Assembly (NCBI GenBank): GCA_917880885.1
Contig: OU862909.1
Coordinates: forward strand, 27,970,351 to 28,034,350
DNA: 64,000 bases
Direction of reading: 5' to 3'
Origin: Limnephilus marmoratus
Lineage: Eukaryota; Arthropoda; Insecta; Trichoptera; Limnephilidae
Shown here piece by piece: positions 1 through 10,917 of the stretch. Position numbers and translations under genes: made by a program. The notes beneath the pieces are model-generated. The model was given only the letters and a program-made list of their open reading frames with translations, had not been told where the DNA came from and did not search any database. How positions within the stretch are numbered: the first letter of the stretch is position 1; each line of letters opens with the position of its first letter.

Positions 1-969
1 TTTCTCGATCGACCGTGTTGGGTACCCCGGAACTGATGTAGACCGAGGCTACCGAAGTAGCGAGGAGGTGCCTTGTCGAGGCGATGGGTCCCCAACTGAT
101 CAGGACTCGGGGAAAGAGATGATAAATGAGATGAGATTTAGGATCTAGGTACGCAGCTTTTGTACTTGTAAAGTCGTGCAAACTTGAAGCAATTATTCGG
201 ACGACAGTTGCACGTGTGACACGTTTCCCAAGTTGCAAAACTTTCCACATGGAGTTTTGTTCTTAATGAACAGTTTCGTTACGTCATAAAGTTGGAACTT
301 TAGAATCATTTTGTTAATTAATACTTAACCGATTAATCTCACCTCAAATATTTTAACTTCTGTAATAGTCTGTACTTTAAGTAAAAATTATGGACATAAT
401 TAGGCTATTATAATGAAATAAGAGAAAATCTATAAACTTGTTACATATATTATGTAAATGCAAAGTGCGTGGCTTTTGATTTGGATAAATATTAAATAGT
501 TACCTATACTTTAATTCAATTCCTCGGCTAAGAAATTCCACCATTGTTGTACATGTAAAAATTTCCGATAACAATGATCATGACAGGAAAAATTGAAAAA
601 AAATATATATTGGCAAATGATTCTTAGTCCTGGAATGTTTGTCTTTCTATTACTAAACTTTAATTAAAATACGATAAGAAAACATTTACCATTTTTCATT
701 TAATGTGCGAATTAAAATAATTTTTATTCAGAGTGCCAAAGGAAATTGAAAGTTTTTAAAACAAAAATTTCAAAGCTAAAATAAACATTCCTTGTTGCTC
801 ATTACAAGTCTTTAAAAAATTGAGGATGCTTTTTAAAATGATTATGAAAGAATTATACATTAATGAGTTTTTGTTATTGTAAAAAAATGAAGTTGAAACT
901 ACCACCAAAAAATACAATACCAAATACAAAACAAAATACTTACCAATATTAAAATATCCTCAATTTTAA
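1..969. other. AT-rich unassigned DNA
   Basis: No coding segment, RNA gene or complete repeat is recognisable here. The short stretch at about 620-650 (AATGTTTGTCTTTCT) resembles the 3' end of SINE-B copies elsewhere in the window, for example near 21235-21255, and may be a relic of one. Confidence 0.5.
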
Positions 970-970
970 A

Positions 971-1740
971 TCATTCAATGTATACAATTCTTACGATGAA
1001 ATCAAGAACCATTTTCGAATCACGAAACTGCTCAACAGTAGGCTTGTCGCTGATCAGATGCTCCTGTACAAAATTATTAACTCGAAAGTTGACTGCCCGG
1101 AGTTGCTAAATAAAATAAATTTCCACGCGCCGACTCGATATAGCAGACATAATACCCTTTTCTACATTGATAGATGCAACACCAATTCCAACCAAAACGA
1201 ATTTATGCAAAGGGCATGTAACTACTATAACATTAAATTTGCACGTTTAGAAACACTTGCTGACATATTCACTGCTAGTTACTTTCGCTACAGAATTTCA
1301 TTGAATAACATTCTACGTGCGAATAATACATAACACATATTCATGATGATTAATTTAATTGTACCTAATATTTTTAAATTACCTGCGTGGCAATTTTCCC
1401 TTATCCCTCTCCTCCCCTTAACCAATCCAAATACCTGTTTTGCACCCTATTTTCTTTACAGTTATAATCGCATTTATTTTATTGTTGTGTTTTTATATTT
1501 AGGTATATCACTTGTTGAATCTACACCTGTATTAAATATATATTTTTAATTGCTGCTTTGTCCTGTTTTGTTTTTCTTTTCTTAAATATTCTAGTTTACA
1601 TTCTGTTACTTTTATGTTTCTAAATACCTATCAGTGAACATTAATAATTGGTCTGTTTTTGTTATTCTCTTATGTATATTATGTTATTAAGACTGTTTAT
1701 GTTCCTTAAATAAATAAATAAATAAAAAAAATAAAATTCA
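971..1740 (+). pseudogene. 5'-truncated LINE: reverse-transcriptase C-terminus and 3' UTR
   Basis: An open frame from about 971 to 1333 encodes the extreme C-terminal tail typical of insect CR1/Jockey-type ORF2 proteins. It reads RLVADQMLLYKIINSKVD, then a CPELL..INFHAPTR block, then RACNYYNI and DIFTASYFRYRISL. The catalytic reverse-transcriptase core is absent. Annotated from the first methionine (1058) the ORF would be only 91 aa, but the frame is already open upstream. A roughly 370-bp 3' UTR follows and ends in a (TAAA)n tail at 1707-1735, as expected of a LINE end. Five-prime truncation is usual for non-LTR insertions. Clade (CR1 versus Jockey) is inferred from the tail motif and is uncertain. 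Confidence 0.8.
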
Positions 1741-2075
1741 TAATTGTTTTCGGTCCAAGCTATTTGTACACGGTGTGAAAAATTATATAATTTTAAGTTA
1801 CACCAAAAATTTTAAAACCCAAGAAGTTTTCAAATGAATTTGACTATCAATGTGACCTCTTTCACCTAGCTTGGTAAATATACCTTAGCAAGCAAAAATT
1901 GGGGGTACGCAATATCGTTGCACGAATGTAGATTTGTTCAATTTCGCACGTAAAATCACAGGTTCAAAATGCCAGTAGTCGTGATATAAAGCATAGAATT
2001 GCAATAATTTTTTTTGAGTGATTTCATTGTTAAATGTATGCTATTATGAGCGTTTTAAAAAATTAAAATTAAACA

Positions 2076-2396
2076 TATCTTTCATTACATCTGTACACAA
2101 GATTGATAGAGGGTACGGGGTACAACAAATTTGTAGAAAGAGTCAAGGGGCACGCAGGCTCAAAAAGATTGATAACCGCTGCCTTAGACGATAAAATGTT
2201 ACCCAGCAACTGGACAAGAAAATTCATAATAATTATTGTATAATTCTCGCGATTAGCAAAAGAAGAATATAAAGTTGGCTTTTTTCTTAATAGCGAAAAA
2301 CTGAACAGATCGCTTGGTAAAAACAATGTACTGTGGGCTAAACGTTTTACTGTTCGGCTGATAATGATAACGAGTCGCGTAAGACATTTACCGTAG
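2076..2396 (+). pseudogene. Unidentified coding-like segment with one internal stop
   Basis: One frame stays open from about 2076 to the TAG at 2394, broken only by a TAA at 2241-2243. The peptide looks protein-like rather than random AT-rich translation: it contains FVERVKGHAGSKRLITAALD, MLPSNWTRK, and after the stop FSRLAKEEYKVGFFLNSEKL. There is no methionine near the start, so it would be an exon or a truncated relic. I do not recognise the family. The opposite strand is also open (115 codons, 2069-2416) but is less protein-like. It could be a decayed transposon gene or an old retrocopy. Confidence 0.3.
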
Positions 2397-3389
2397 ACCC
2401 GCATAAAAAAATACAAAAAATAAAGGGAGCTGGCTATACCTTATTTTATTAGGTACTTTATCAAAATATAAAAGTGACTTTCTTCACATAGATACATACA
2501 CATTCTATAGACACAGTTTAAAAGGATCTGTCTTGAAAATGAAACCTCCACCGTACCGATTTTCGGAGCGGGATGGAAACATGAAAGTCAACCACTTGTG
2601 TTATATATCGTGTTTCCCTCACTTTGCGTATATATTTTCTCTTTCACATTCGCTCGCTTCAAATGAATTCTTGGAAATACTTCACCCAATTTCTGTGTGC
2701 AATGCGATAAGCTTCAGCGAGTAAATATATATTACATTCTAATTTTTTTTTAAACATTACAATTTTTTTCCACTCAGTCAAGGTAGACATGTTTTTTTTT
2801 TTCATACATATAAAATTAACATAATCAAGAATATTTCTTAAATAGAAAAAAATACAAAAAACTGAAAATAAATAAATAAACCAAAAATAAACCCAAAGGA
2901 ATAGTCAACATCAGAACGGCGGTACTCATATCCGCCTTCCAAATCTAACATTAACTTCAATGTTAATCTTTTCAAAATCTAAAAACATGATGCACAGTAT
3001 CGAAATTAAAAATCTTTAGAAATTAAATACAAACTAAAAAATATCATGTCAACATCGAAAGACAATCAAAAAAGTTTTAAATTAGTAAAAAATAATTCAT
3101 TAAAATTGGGATTAGTTCGTAGGAAGTACCTTGTCCTTGCTTGCCAACTAATTAAACATGTTAAACGATTTTTCATTTGCGTCACTGTAAAATCACAAGG
3201 CAAATTAATGAATTACAGACCTCCGAAGTGGGGGTGGCGGGTGTCGTCTGACGCGACAGCGGTCTGCGAATGATTACTGATTACACCCCAAAACCCGCCC
3301 CCTGTCAATGGCCACAGACGGCGGTGATTGAAAATCGTCTTTATTTACTTGTACATTTTGGGTAAAATATACAAATATTTGTTTTTTTT

Positions 3390-3634
3390 GTGAGAGTACC
3401 GCACAAGAGTTCTAACCGATTGGACTGTCCGAAATCTGTCATCCTCAATGAGAGTATGTTGTGAGATTGGAGGGAGGGAAGAAGGAAAGGAGATGGAAAG
3501 GAAGTAGCAAGCGACTCAGATCTGGCCATTAAAAAAACTAAAAAGGTATCGCCATTTAAAAACAATTTCATTTCTGAATTGTGGTCTTACACAAGGGCGA
3601 TTTTTGAAGTATCTACCACTCTGGAACGTGTTCC
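3390..3634 (-). repeat. SINE-A body fragment (3' portion)
   Basis: Read on the minus strand it runs from ACGTTCCAGAGTGG through GTGTAAGACCAC..TTCAGAA to a CTCTTGTGCGGTACTCTCA end. It is the same body found at 18770-18949 and 55140-55395. The tRNA-like head is missing. A Helitron-like element begins nine bases beyond its right edge. Confidence 0.65.
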
Positions 3635-3642
3635 AAATAAAA

Positions 3643-4482
3643 TCTTATATATAAAATACTCGTGTGGTGTTTGTGATCGCACTCCTTCGAAACGGCTTGA
3701 CCGATTTTTATGAAAATTTTTATGTATATTTGGTAGGTATAAAAATAGGTTTGAAAGTATACTTCATACTGATAGGTAATTAGGGTGTCCCTACCCAGAA
3801 AAAAAATTGTATTTTTTGAATTTTTTTTTGTATTTTTTTTATTTATTTGGCATCAAAAAACACCTATAATCCCAAATTTAACCCTCGCTCCTCCATCCTC
3901 CCACCTCCACCATCCCATTTTTTTATCCGATTTTAGTATTTTTGTACGAACAAATTTAAACATTTTTAATTTAACGTATTTCAAACAGAACGAAATTATT
4001 TATGTTGTTGAATGACAGATGGCGCTATGTCTGCCTCATCTAACTTTCATCCACATACGCGCAAGATATTCACGAGAAGCGTCGCGTCATTTTGATATTT
4101 CATTCGGCATCATGTTCTCGCGTGGGCAAACCATCGAGCTTATTTGTGTTGGCTAAAGACGAACTGACAAAAAACATCGTACACTCAATTGCTCTTCGAA
4201 ATTCATATTGATTCTCTTTATTTCATTTTCCTACTTTAGTTGGTGTTTTTTTTTTTATCGGCGGTCATCGTCTACAGCGCTCCATTCCTCTTTCTGTTGT
4301 AGATCCCATCCCCACACACTTACAACACATTCGTTATTTTTAATTTAACGTGATAATCACCTTGATGTGATTTTTCACAAAAAGGGCGCTATACAAATTA
4401 TCCAATTATTATTATTATTAATAACCAAAATATTCACTAGAAATAATTTATATGGCAGAACAACGTTTGTCGGGTCAGCTAG
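3643..4482 (+). mobile_element. Non-autonomous Helitron-like element H1
   Basis: The 5' end is A|TC (TCTTATATATAAAATACTCG) and the 3' end GGGTCAGCTAG|T, matching the Helitron rule of insertion between A and T with 5'-TC and CTRR-3' ends and no target duplication. The terminal text (CTCCTTCGAAACGGCTTGACCG near the 5' end and ATGGCAGAACAACGTTTGTC near the 3' end) is of the type seen in dispersed insect Helitrons. It is 840 bp with no Rep/helicase coding. I could not see a clean 3' hairpin, so the call rests on termini and family texture. Confidence 0.6.
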
Positions 4483-4510
4483 TAAAATATAATGATGACA
4501 AAAAATAGCT

Positions 4511-5116
4511 TTGTTTTAATTCCACTTTGTTATAATAAACCAATCGGTTTTGGTTCGACTTGAACCTTCATCAGGGGTTAATAAAATATATTAAATGAAA
4601 TTCAGAATCACAGGGTATTTAAATGAAAAGTAAAAGAGAGACATATAAGATCAACTTTGGTGATGAGGACAAGGGGGAGGTACCTAAGAGAGAGGGGGGG
4701 TAAAAGTAGGAGTGCGGAAGGGAAACGTGTTAAAAATGGGACTGTTTGATACACATAACTGTTTATTTAGTAAATCGGTTACATTTAGCTTTAATGATTT
4801 TTTTCAAGAGCTTCTATTTATTAAACATGTCACATTTCTATGTGGTACATGTACCCCCGAAGATTTATTGAACGAGTGATGTTTAACTATTTGATGCGTT
4901 GTGAATTCTGAAACACCTACACTATTTAGGCACACTATTTGAACATTCCCAACCGTTTAACCTATGTAAAATGCTGGGCAATCATTATATTTAAGCGTGT
5001 AGATGCCAAAAGGGATAAATTATTTTCTTTATTAAAATACTCCATATTTTAGTGAATATATTTTATTAACCGAAACCAATTGGTTAAAGAAATATAATAA
5101 AATGGAATTGAAATGA
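4511..5116. repeat. Element with ~45-bp imperfect terminal inverted arms
   Basis: The left arm (4511-4556, TTAATTCCACTTTGTTATAA.. then ACCAATCGGTTTTGGTT) is largely the reverse complement of the right arm (5064-5116, AACCGAAACCAATTGGTT.. then AATGGAATTGAA). Just inside the left arm is TTGAACCTTCATCAGGGG, a motif style often seen at Penelope-like element termini. There is no coding sequence between the arms. It could be a Penelope-derived unit or a fold-back element. The interior (4557-5063) holds nothing else recognisable. Confidence 0.4.
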
Positions 5117-6170
5117 AGTTTTTTGTATTTCTTGGGTATTAACTATGCAACAATTTCTAAATATTTGGTTTTTTTTTTTTATTTGAATTTTATTTTAGTA
5201 ATTTGTACATTTGTACGTTTTGAAGAGTTTTACATTCCATGCATATTTGTTCCAACTTTTTTATTAGTTTTTAAGTTTGCTAGTGAATGACACGGATTTA
5301 TCGAAACTAATGAAACGAGATTTAAAATTTAAGTAACAAACAAAATAAAACAAAGTTATTTTATTGTCATTATTATAACTATGTACACTTGTACCTCCAC
5401 AAAGTTAAAGTACGTGTGAAAAGTTAAAAATTTTATATTATTATTTTATAAAATAACAATAATTGTCTTAACCGCGACCTTCACTTTCGTGACGTGAGGT
5501 TTACCTGTTAACTTAATGTTACACAACTTTTTTTAAATGGTTTTGATAAAAAATGGAAAATCTATTTAAAAAGGCGTAAATAGAATGTTTTCAAAGAATT
5601 TATTTTTAACATGTACGTTTAATATTATCGCAGATCTGTGAAAAATCACGAGGTAGTCTGAAGTCTTCACAGTCGATTCCCATTCAAAAAATTACAATCA
5701 AAATAGTTTTCTGTTGAAATATTATATAATTTTATAGCTTGCCCATGTTCATAACACCATCAGATCCAAATCTGAAAATGATTCTTAATTCAAAAAGAAT
5801 CCTCCGAACAGTTCTTTGAACCAAAGTTACAATCACTTAGACAGACAGACCCACAACTGAAATTCGTGTGTTTGTTGACTCGCTGGTATTATTGTCCAGT
5901 TGGAGATATATTTTTGTTCTATCTTTTTGTTGTCATTCGAAATAGCAAAACAGAAATTCTCGTATCTGACTCTCGACTGCCAACTGCCAACTGCCGCCTG
6001 GCTCTGTATTCATCAAATTGAATAGCCTTTAATTTCCGGGTCTGTTTAGTTAGAGGGAAGGCACATTCCTATTATCTCGGAGGAAATTAATACTCAAATG
6101 AGTTATTTAAATCACTGGTCATAAACATTTCGCTTAATGTGTCGCTTTGGAAAATCTTTACGCGAGTATT
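5117..6170. other. Unassigned AT-rich DNA
   Basis: No coding or repeat family was recognised. A short local duplication, CTGCCAACTGCCAACTGCC, lies near 5977-5996. Confidence 0.4.
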
Positions 6171-6177
6171 TATTTAT

Positions 6178-6540
6178 TTACATTAACTCCACACAGGAGG
6201 CCCTGAGGAAAATAATTTCCCCCAGGGCCTACGTCATCTTTGGGGATGCTGTATGAAGGGAATGTTTGAGCAGAGGAAGGAGCTGGTGAACTCAAGAATG
6301 AGTCTTAGAAACGACGCGTTCTCTTGTGACAAATGTCAACCGTAAGAAACTTAAATAATTTTTCTCATGGCATACGTCGTCGTTGGAAATGCTGTGTGTA
6401 GGGTATTTTGGTGGAGAGGAAGGAGTGAACATGGATCTTGAAGAGACTCAAGTTGTAGAAGGGAAGAAACACAGCGGCTGTTGAACTCAAGAATGAGTCG
6501 TGGAACAACCTTTTTTCTTGTAATAAATGTCAACCGTATT
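6178..6540 (-). repeat. R1 3' end with duplicated segment
   Basis: 6178-6290 is the 3' end of an R1 copy on the minus strand (CTCCACACAGGAGGCCCTGA, then ATCTTTGGGGATGCTGT on the plus strand). It passes into a block repeated twice: unit one about 6225-6345 and unit two about 6372-6540. Both contain GGAAATGCTGTGT-like text, ACTCAAGAATGAGTC and CTTGT.A.AAATGTCAACCGTA. The second unit is longer and diverged. Confidence 0.55.
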
Positions 6541-6574
6541 CATGTGTTGCCTATTCAACATATGAATACGGTTG
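6531..6574. repeat. 19-bp inverted repeat (hairpin)
   Basis: The arms at 6531-6549 and 6556-6574 (CAACCGTATTCATGTGTTG against CAACATATGAATACGGTTG) pair at 18 of 19 positions around a 6-base loop. It sits at the end of the duplicated R1-derived block. Confidence 0.8.
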
Positions 6575-6689
6575 TCATTTAATACAATAACACTTTGCGT
6601 TTATAGGTTTTACCGACTACGTGCGGAAAATATAAACATTTTATTTGTTTTTAGGTAAATCTTTTATTAAAACAATTTATTAATAACTA

Positions 6690-7483
6690 ACAGAATCAAT
6701 AACCGTTTTGTTAACTTACAGCTGATTTAAATTTAGTTTTTTTATTAAGTTAAAAATTACACAATAAAGCAATTTTCGATATGCAACTTGCCGTGTTTTT
6801 GTTGGTATCAGAGATGGCGTTGTGTACGGATTTATATTTTTTGTGATTTTTCTACTTTTCAACTTACGAGCACTTACTGGAATTGCATTTCATTTTCTTA
6901 ATACGTGTGAGGGAGATTTATTACAATTATTTTATTTATCCCTTTGTAGGGGTACAAACATACGATCACCGTTTATCTCATTTTCGACTGTTGACATTTA
7001 GGACGGGTTGTTTCAAATAATTTGACGGATTCATCAAATATTTGAATTTAATTTTCATGTTATATGGAGGTTCTATTCAAGTTCTGTTATTATATCATTA
7101 TAGGCTAGTTGCTGCATGAAACTGAAATAATCAGAGAGCTTGAAAGAGGGACAGCATGATATAATTTAGAACAAAAGCAAAACAATCAGTGCAATTGACG
7201 TTGGACGTTTTTGAATTTTTCGGAATTCACTCTTTATTCAATATTATACTTTTAACAATATTGCTGCAGTTCTTTCAAAAGATGAGAATTCGTTCCATAT
7301 GAAATGTATGAGGAAAAGAATTTTCTTCATAATTTTTTTTCGTAAATTTTTACGATGTTTATTGGCTATTCTGCTATTCGGGGCCGAGACAAATTCAACA
7401 AACCAAAGATAATAAAAATCGGTCCAGCCATTCTTGAATTATAAATGGTGTAACTAACCCGACTTTTGTTTTACATATTAAGA
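6690..7483 (-). mobile_element. Helitron-like element H2, 3' terminus missing
   Basis: Reverse-complemented, this matches the element at 16353-17699 in order: a 5' end of A|TCTTA.. with AAAGTCGGGTTAG and ACACCATTTATAA, a CGACC/CGGACC GATTTTTAT block, GGAACGAATTC, GCTGCAG.AATATTGT, a GAGAATGAATTC-like block, and finally CAGCTGA..GTTAAC..AACNGTTATTGATTCTG. The final CTAG|T end is missing on the left, so this copy is truncated or deleted there. Confidence 0.6.
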
Positions 7484-7639
7484 TCAGATTCAATATAATA
7501 TGAAAAGAGCTACAATTGTGAGTGAACAACAAGTAAAAAAACAAAAAAAAATAATAGGGTGATAGCTATAAACCAAAAAAACAGAACACTTACAAAAATA
7601 TTACCGTATAACGGTGAAGCAAATTATATATTTGAGTTT

Positions 7640-7765
7640 GATTATTTTTTTAATATTCATCTTTATTAATTCTATTACAATTAGTATGCCTGTCTCACTA
7701 GGAACTCCTGTGTTGAGATCAATTGCAGTTTATAACGTATGCAGTTTGTCACAGAAATCCAAATA
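7640..7765 (-). repeat. LINE-B 3' UTR fragment
   Basis: On the minus strand it contains the LINE-B 3' signature CACAGG..CCTAGTGAGACAG (plus-strand positions 7690-7720), shared with the LINE at 25.7-27.9 kb. The first stem arm is partly decayed (GATCTCA). No coding part remains. Confidence 0.6.
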
Positions 7766-7769
7766 GCAA

Positions 7770-8068
7770 CACAATCATCATCATCATTACTGTTGGCTCT
7801 ACAACCCCTGGTGGGTCTTGCCCTCCTCAAGAGTCTTCCTCCATTCATCTCGGCTTTGTGCCAGCTCTCTCCAGTTTAGAAGCTCCAAGATAGATATGTC
7901 TTTGAGGACGTTGTCGCTCCATCTTAATCTTGGTCTTCCCAAGCTCTTTCGCCCTATTGGTCTTGAGTTCAGCAGGGACTTTGGTGCTTGATGCTCGGTC
8001 ATTCTCTCCACATGACCCAGCCACCGAAGTCTTCCCAGTTTTATAAATTTTGCGACGTTTAGCAACAC
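7770..8068 (-). pseudogene. RTE-like LINE ORF2 C-terminus
   Basis: The 89-aa frame ending at 7799 carries the well-known tail of RTE/HmRTE-type ORF2 proteins: LGRLRWLGHVERM, GRKSLGRPRLRWSDNV, LNWRELAQSRDEWRKTLEEG and KTHQGL before the stop. In the family this is the last ~90 residues after the reverse transcriptase; the endonuclease and RT are not present. Downstream on the minus strand the short 3' UTR ends in an (ATG)n run (CATCATCATC on the plus strand at about 7776-7790), typical of RTE 3' ends. It is a 5'-truncated dead copy. The family name comes from the motif and was not aligned. Confidence 0.8.
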
Positions 8069-8165
8069 AATACGAGATTAGAAATAAAAGACAATCATCA
8101 TGGTAACATTGGAAGTGTAAACTTATAAATTGGTTTTGACATAAGCAGGGCCGGTGGTCTAGCAC

Positions 8166-9164
8166 CCATCAATTCGAGGAGTTTTTAAGTTTTATTAAAT
8201 TAAAAAACAATAAATATTGCTATTCTAACTTTATAGATATACTAAATCACTTTAATAGTATACAAAAATATTATAACAATAAAAATTTTAAGTAGTAAAG
8301 GAATTGCGCTGAAGTTTCCCTCCTCATAAATATCGACCTGGGTGGTGGGTCAAGTTTTGGCTCTTTCACTGATCTGTAAATAAAAAAAAATGTGATCAGC
8401 ATGAGTGTAGTTAACGCAGGAACTAGAATAAAAAAATTATAAAATGGCGCGTTGTTGAACTTTACATACAGAAAACTGGCGTTTTTTCATTATTTTTTGT
8501 AAGTAAAAATAAGAAGTATTCAACGTGAAAACTTTTTTTTAGTTCCAGCGATAGGTACTGGTGTACTGAATAACCTAGTAAAATTTGAGACGAATCGGCC
8601 GAGTAGTTTTTTTTGCCTTACACCGTGCAGAAAAAAGTAGTTTCGAAATAAAAAGGTTTGAAGTTTACCCGGCCCTTTTACCTGCTTCTGCGCTGACCTG
8701 CTAAATGGGTTGTACAACTTAAAATATCGTCAAACCATTACAAAAATTTAACAGTGTATTCTTAAAGTATATTCTTATACTGTCGAAATAACGAAAAAAA
8801 AATTGGTTTTTACAAAATTCTAGACCCTAAACTTTGATGTTAGATCTTATCAAGACTGAAATAATAAATAAGTTTTATTTAAAAAATATATATATTTTAG
8901 CGAAATTGATAAGTAAGAGATTATGATATTTGATTATAGTTTCTCGAGCACTTTGGACATTTTCAAAGGTAGTTCTGTGTTTGAAGAGGTATGTTACCAT
9001 GTTCTAAGCCTAAGGCATAATGTTCAAATCACAGATTCTCATAAATATTTCAACCGAACTGCTAATGATCGGTTGTTTCAGAATAACCGTTATAATTAGT
9101 TTCTGAGATTCAAATTAACATGGGGATGATGTCTGTGAAACTGAAAAGAAAAATAATTTATAAT
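8166..9164. other. Unassigned AT-rich DNA
   Basis: No recognisable coding segment or repeat family is present. The minus-strand ORF at 8520-8717 has no protein-like features. Confidence 0.45.
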
Positions 9165-9823
9165 CATGAAATACACAAACACGGACGAGTAGATCTTTTA
9201 AACTACGCAACGGATTTTCATGAGGTTTTCAATAATAGATAGAGTGGTTCATGAGAAATATTTAGATATATAATTTTGCAAGGTTTTGTGTAAATTGGTT
9301 GAAATATATAATGTATAAAGGGAGCGGGCGGTGTGGATTTGATATGTATGCAAATTAGCAGATAGCGTTTTTTTTTTGTTTACACGAGCTCCATACAGGA
9401 GGCCTTAAGGAAAATAATTTCCCTCAGGGCCTGTGTCATCTTTGGGGATGCTGTGTGGAGGGTTTTTTTAAGGAGAGGAAGGAGCGGAGAGTTCTGGGAA
9501 GGAAAAGGGTTTAAGGGGAAGGGTAGGAATTTGGGGTTCAGTGTGTCCTGGTCATCCGCCTCGAAGACCTAGACAAACCTCACCCCGTGAACCCGGGCAC
9601 CCCTGCTAAATCACCAAACCTAGCAAACCACTTGGGATGACCTATGGCAGAGGTGTTGGCAATAAAGGTTCCCGGGGCGGCGGTACCCATTCTCGCCTCC
9701 CAAATTGTGAATGGCGATGGATATAAAGGTTGGGTAATGGCATTGTCAGTAGATTGTATTTTTCATTATCCACATTTGCATTGTGTTCCATTAGCCATAG
9801 CAACGTGTGAACGGGACTGCTAG
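9165..9823 (+). mobile_element. Helitron-like element H4, interrupted by R1
   Basis: The 5' part reads ACTACGCAACGGATTTTCAT, then AATAGATAGAGTGGTTCA, a text common to dispersed insect Helitrons. The 3' end is AACGGGACTG CTAG|T at 9820-9823. An R1 copy (9380-9706) interrupts it. The exact 5' boundary is not clear; 9165 is approximate. Confidence 0.5.
9380..9706 (-). mobile_element. R1 retroposon copy 2
   Basis: On the minus strand it runs from GCCTCCCAAATT (reversed at 9690-9706) to the 3' CACAGGAGGCC-type end, with a poly-A tail seen as a T run at about 9368-9378. It is shorter than the 44761-45236 copy because of internal deletions. It is inserted in Helitron H4. Confidence 0.75.
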
Positions 9824-10146
9824 TATATTATAATTATAATAAAGTTGTAATAATACCAACGCAGTATTAAAATTGTCCTTTATGTTTTCACGGAATCTGT
9901 TTCTCCATCTTCACAAACCATGTGTAATAAAAACCATCACTCATTTCTGCAGTTCTAAAGTTTGAACAAAGCGCCTCTTTTCTTTACAAGGCAGTACACA
10001 TCAATCATTGTTATTAGGTTGACTTACTAGCAGAAGAATTATAATAGAGCTTGGGGTGTAATAACATAATAATATACTTATGCCAGTATTTGTTCATTAA
10101 CGGCCGTTGTTCCCAATCCTACTGATCAACTGATCAACCACCTGAT
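9824..10146 (+). other. Probable 5' UTR of the full-length LINE
   Basis: This stretch lies between the Helitron end and the ORF1 start. It has no ORF and no clear 5' boundary or target duplication. The last ~60 bases (GATCAACTGATCAACC) include a short direct repeat just before the ATG. How much of it belongs to the LINE is unknown. Confidence 0.35.
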
Positions 10147-10917
10147 ATGGCGACCAGGTCAAACCAAGCTTGGGAAACCGTTACCACGGCCATAAAAAAT
10201 CTTGCAGAACAAATTGGAGGACTTAAACATCACATAAAGGAACTTAATAACAAAATTGGTGAACAATCGAACATCATTGTCATCCAAAATACAACTGTTG
10301 CCAAACTATCGGCGAAGATAGTAGCGCTTGAAGCCGCCTACAGTACGGAGAGACGCGTAACCAGCGATTCAGTGACCTCATCCACCCCACCTGCTGACAA
10401 TAACCCGACCACATCAGAAGCACCTAATTCTGTTGAAATAATACTAGACGGGGAGGATAGCTCTGGAGAACCGGAAAAGCAAAAGAAAAAGAAAAAACCG
10501 AGAAACAAGAAGGTGATACCTACTGCACAAGAGGAACAAGAGGAACCAAACCGTTCTTCTCTCGTCCTTGGTAACCAAGAAGATTGGAAATTACAAGCCC
10601 GCAAGCATCGCCAACGCACGCGAGCAATAACGGGTACGAGGACAGACACATCTTTACACGCAATAAAAAGAAAATTCTATATTCACGCTTGGCGTTTCAA
10701 CCCGAATACAGAAATCCATCAAATACACCGCTTTCTCAAGTCCATAGATCCAAACATTGATTTTGACATTGTCAAACTGAATGCCAAAGGAAATTACAAT
10801 TCCTTCAAAATTGGCGTTCCCCAAGAAAAGGAAAATACTTTCTTAGACGCAGCAAATTGGCCGGCAGGAATTGCAATAGCAAAATACAAATTCCTAGGAA
10901 AAAGCGTGCCTACTTGA
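10147..10917 (+). CDS. LINE ORF1 (nucleic-acid-binding, coiled-coil protein)
   Basis: This intact 256-aa frame begins ATGGCGACCAGG. Residues ~10-65 form a likely coiled coil (heptad-like ITEQIGGLKHH-type spacing through NNKIGEQ and AKIVALEAA), which in LINE ORF1 proteins mediates multimerisation. Residues ~85-110 are acidic and serine/proline-rich, followed by a basic patch KKKKKPRNKK at ~116-125 suited to RNA binding or nuclear entry. The C-terminal ~90 residues (FYIHAWRFNPNTEI.. to NYNSFKIGVPQEKE.. and ANWPAGIAIAKYKF) match the RRM-like C-terminal domain of arthropod CR1-type ORF1 proteins; there is no CCHC zinc knuckle. By family role it should coat LINE RNA and form the RNP with ORF2. Its stop overlaps the ORF2 start as TGATG. 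Confidence 0.8.
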   Translation: MATRSNQAWETVTTAIKNLAEQIGGLKHHIKELNNKIGEQSNIIVIQNTTVAKLSAKIVALEAAYSTERRVTSDSVTSSTPPADNNPTTSEAPNSVEIILDGEDSSGEPEKQKKKKKPRNKKVIPTAQEEQEEPNRSSLVLGNQEDWKLQARKHRQRTRAITGTRTDTSLHAIKRKFYIHAWRFNPNTEIHQIHRFLKSIDPNIDFDIVKLNAKGNYNSFKIGVPQEKENTFLDAANWPAGIAIAKYKFLGKSVPT

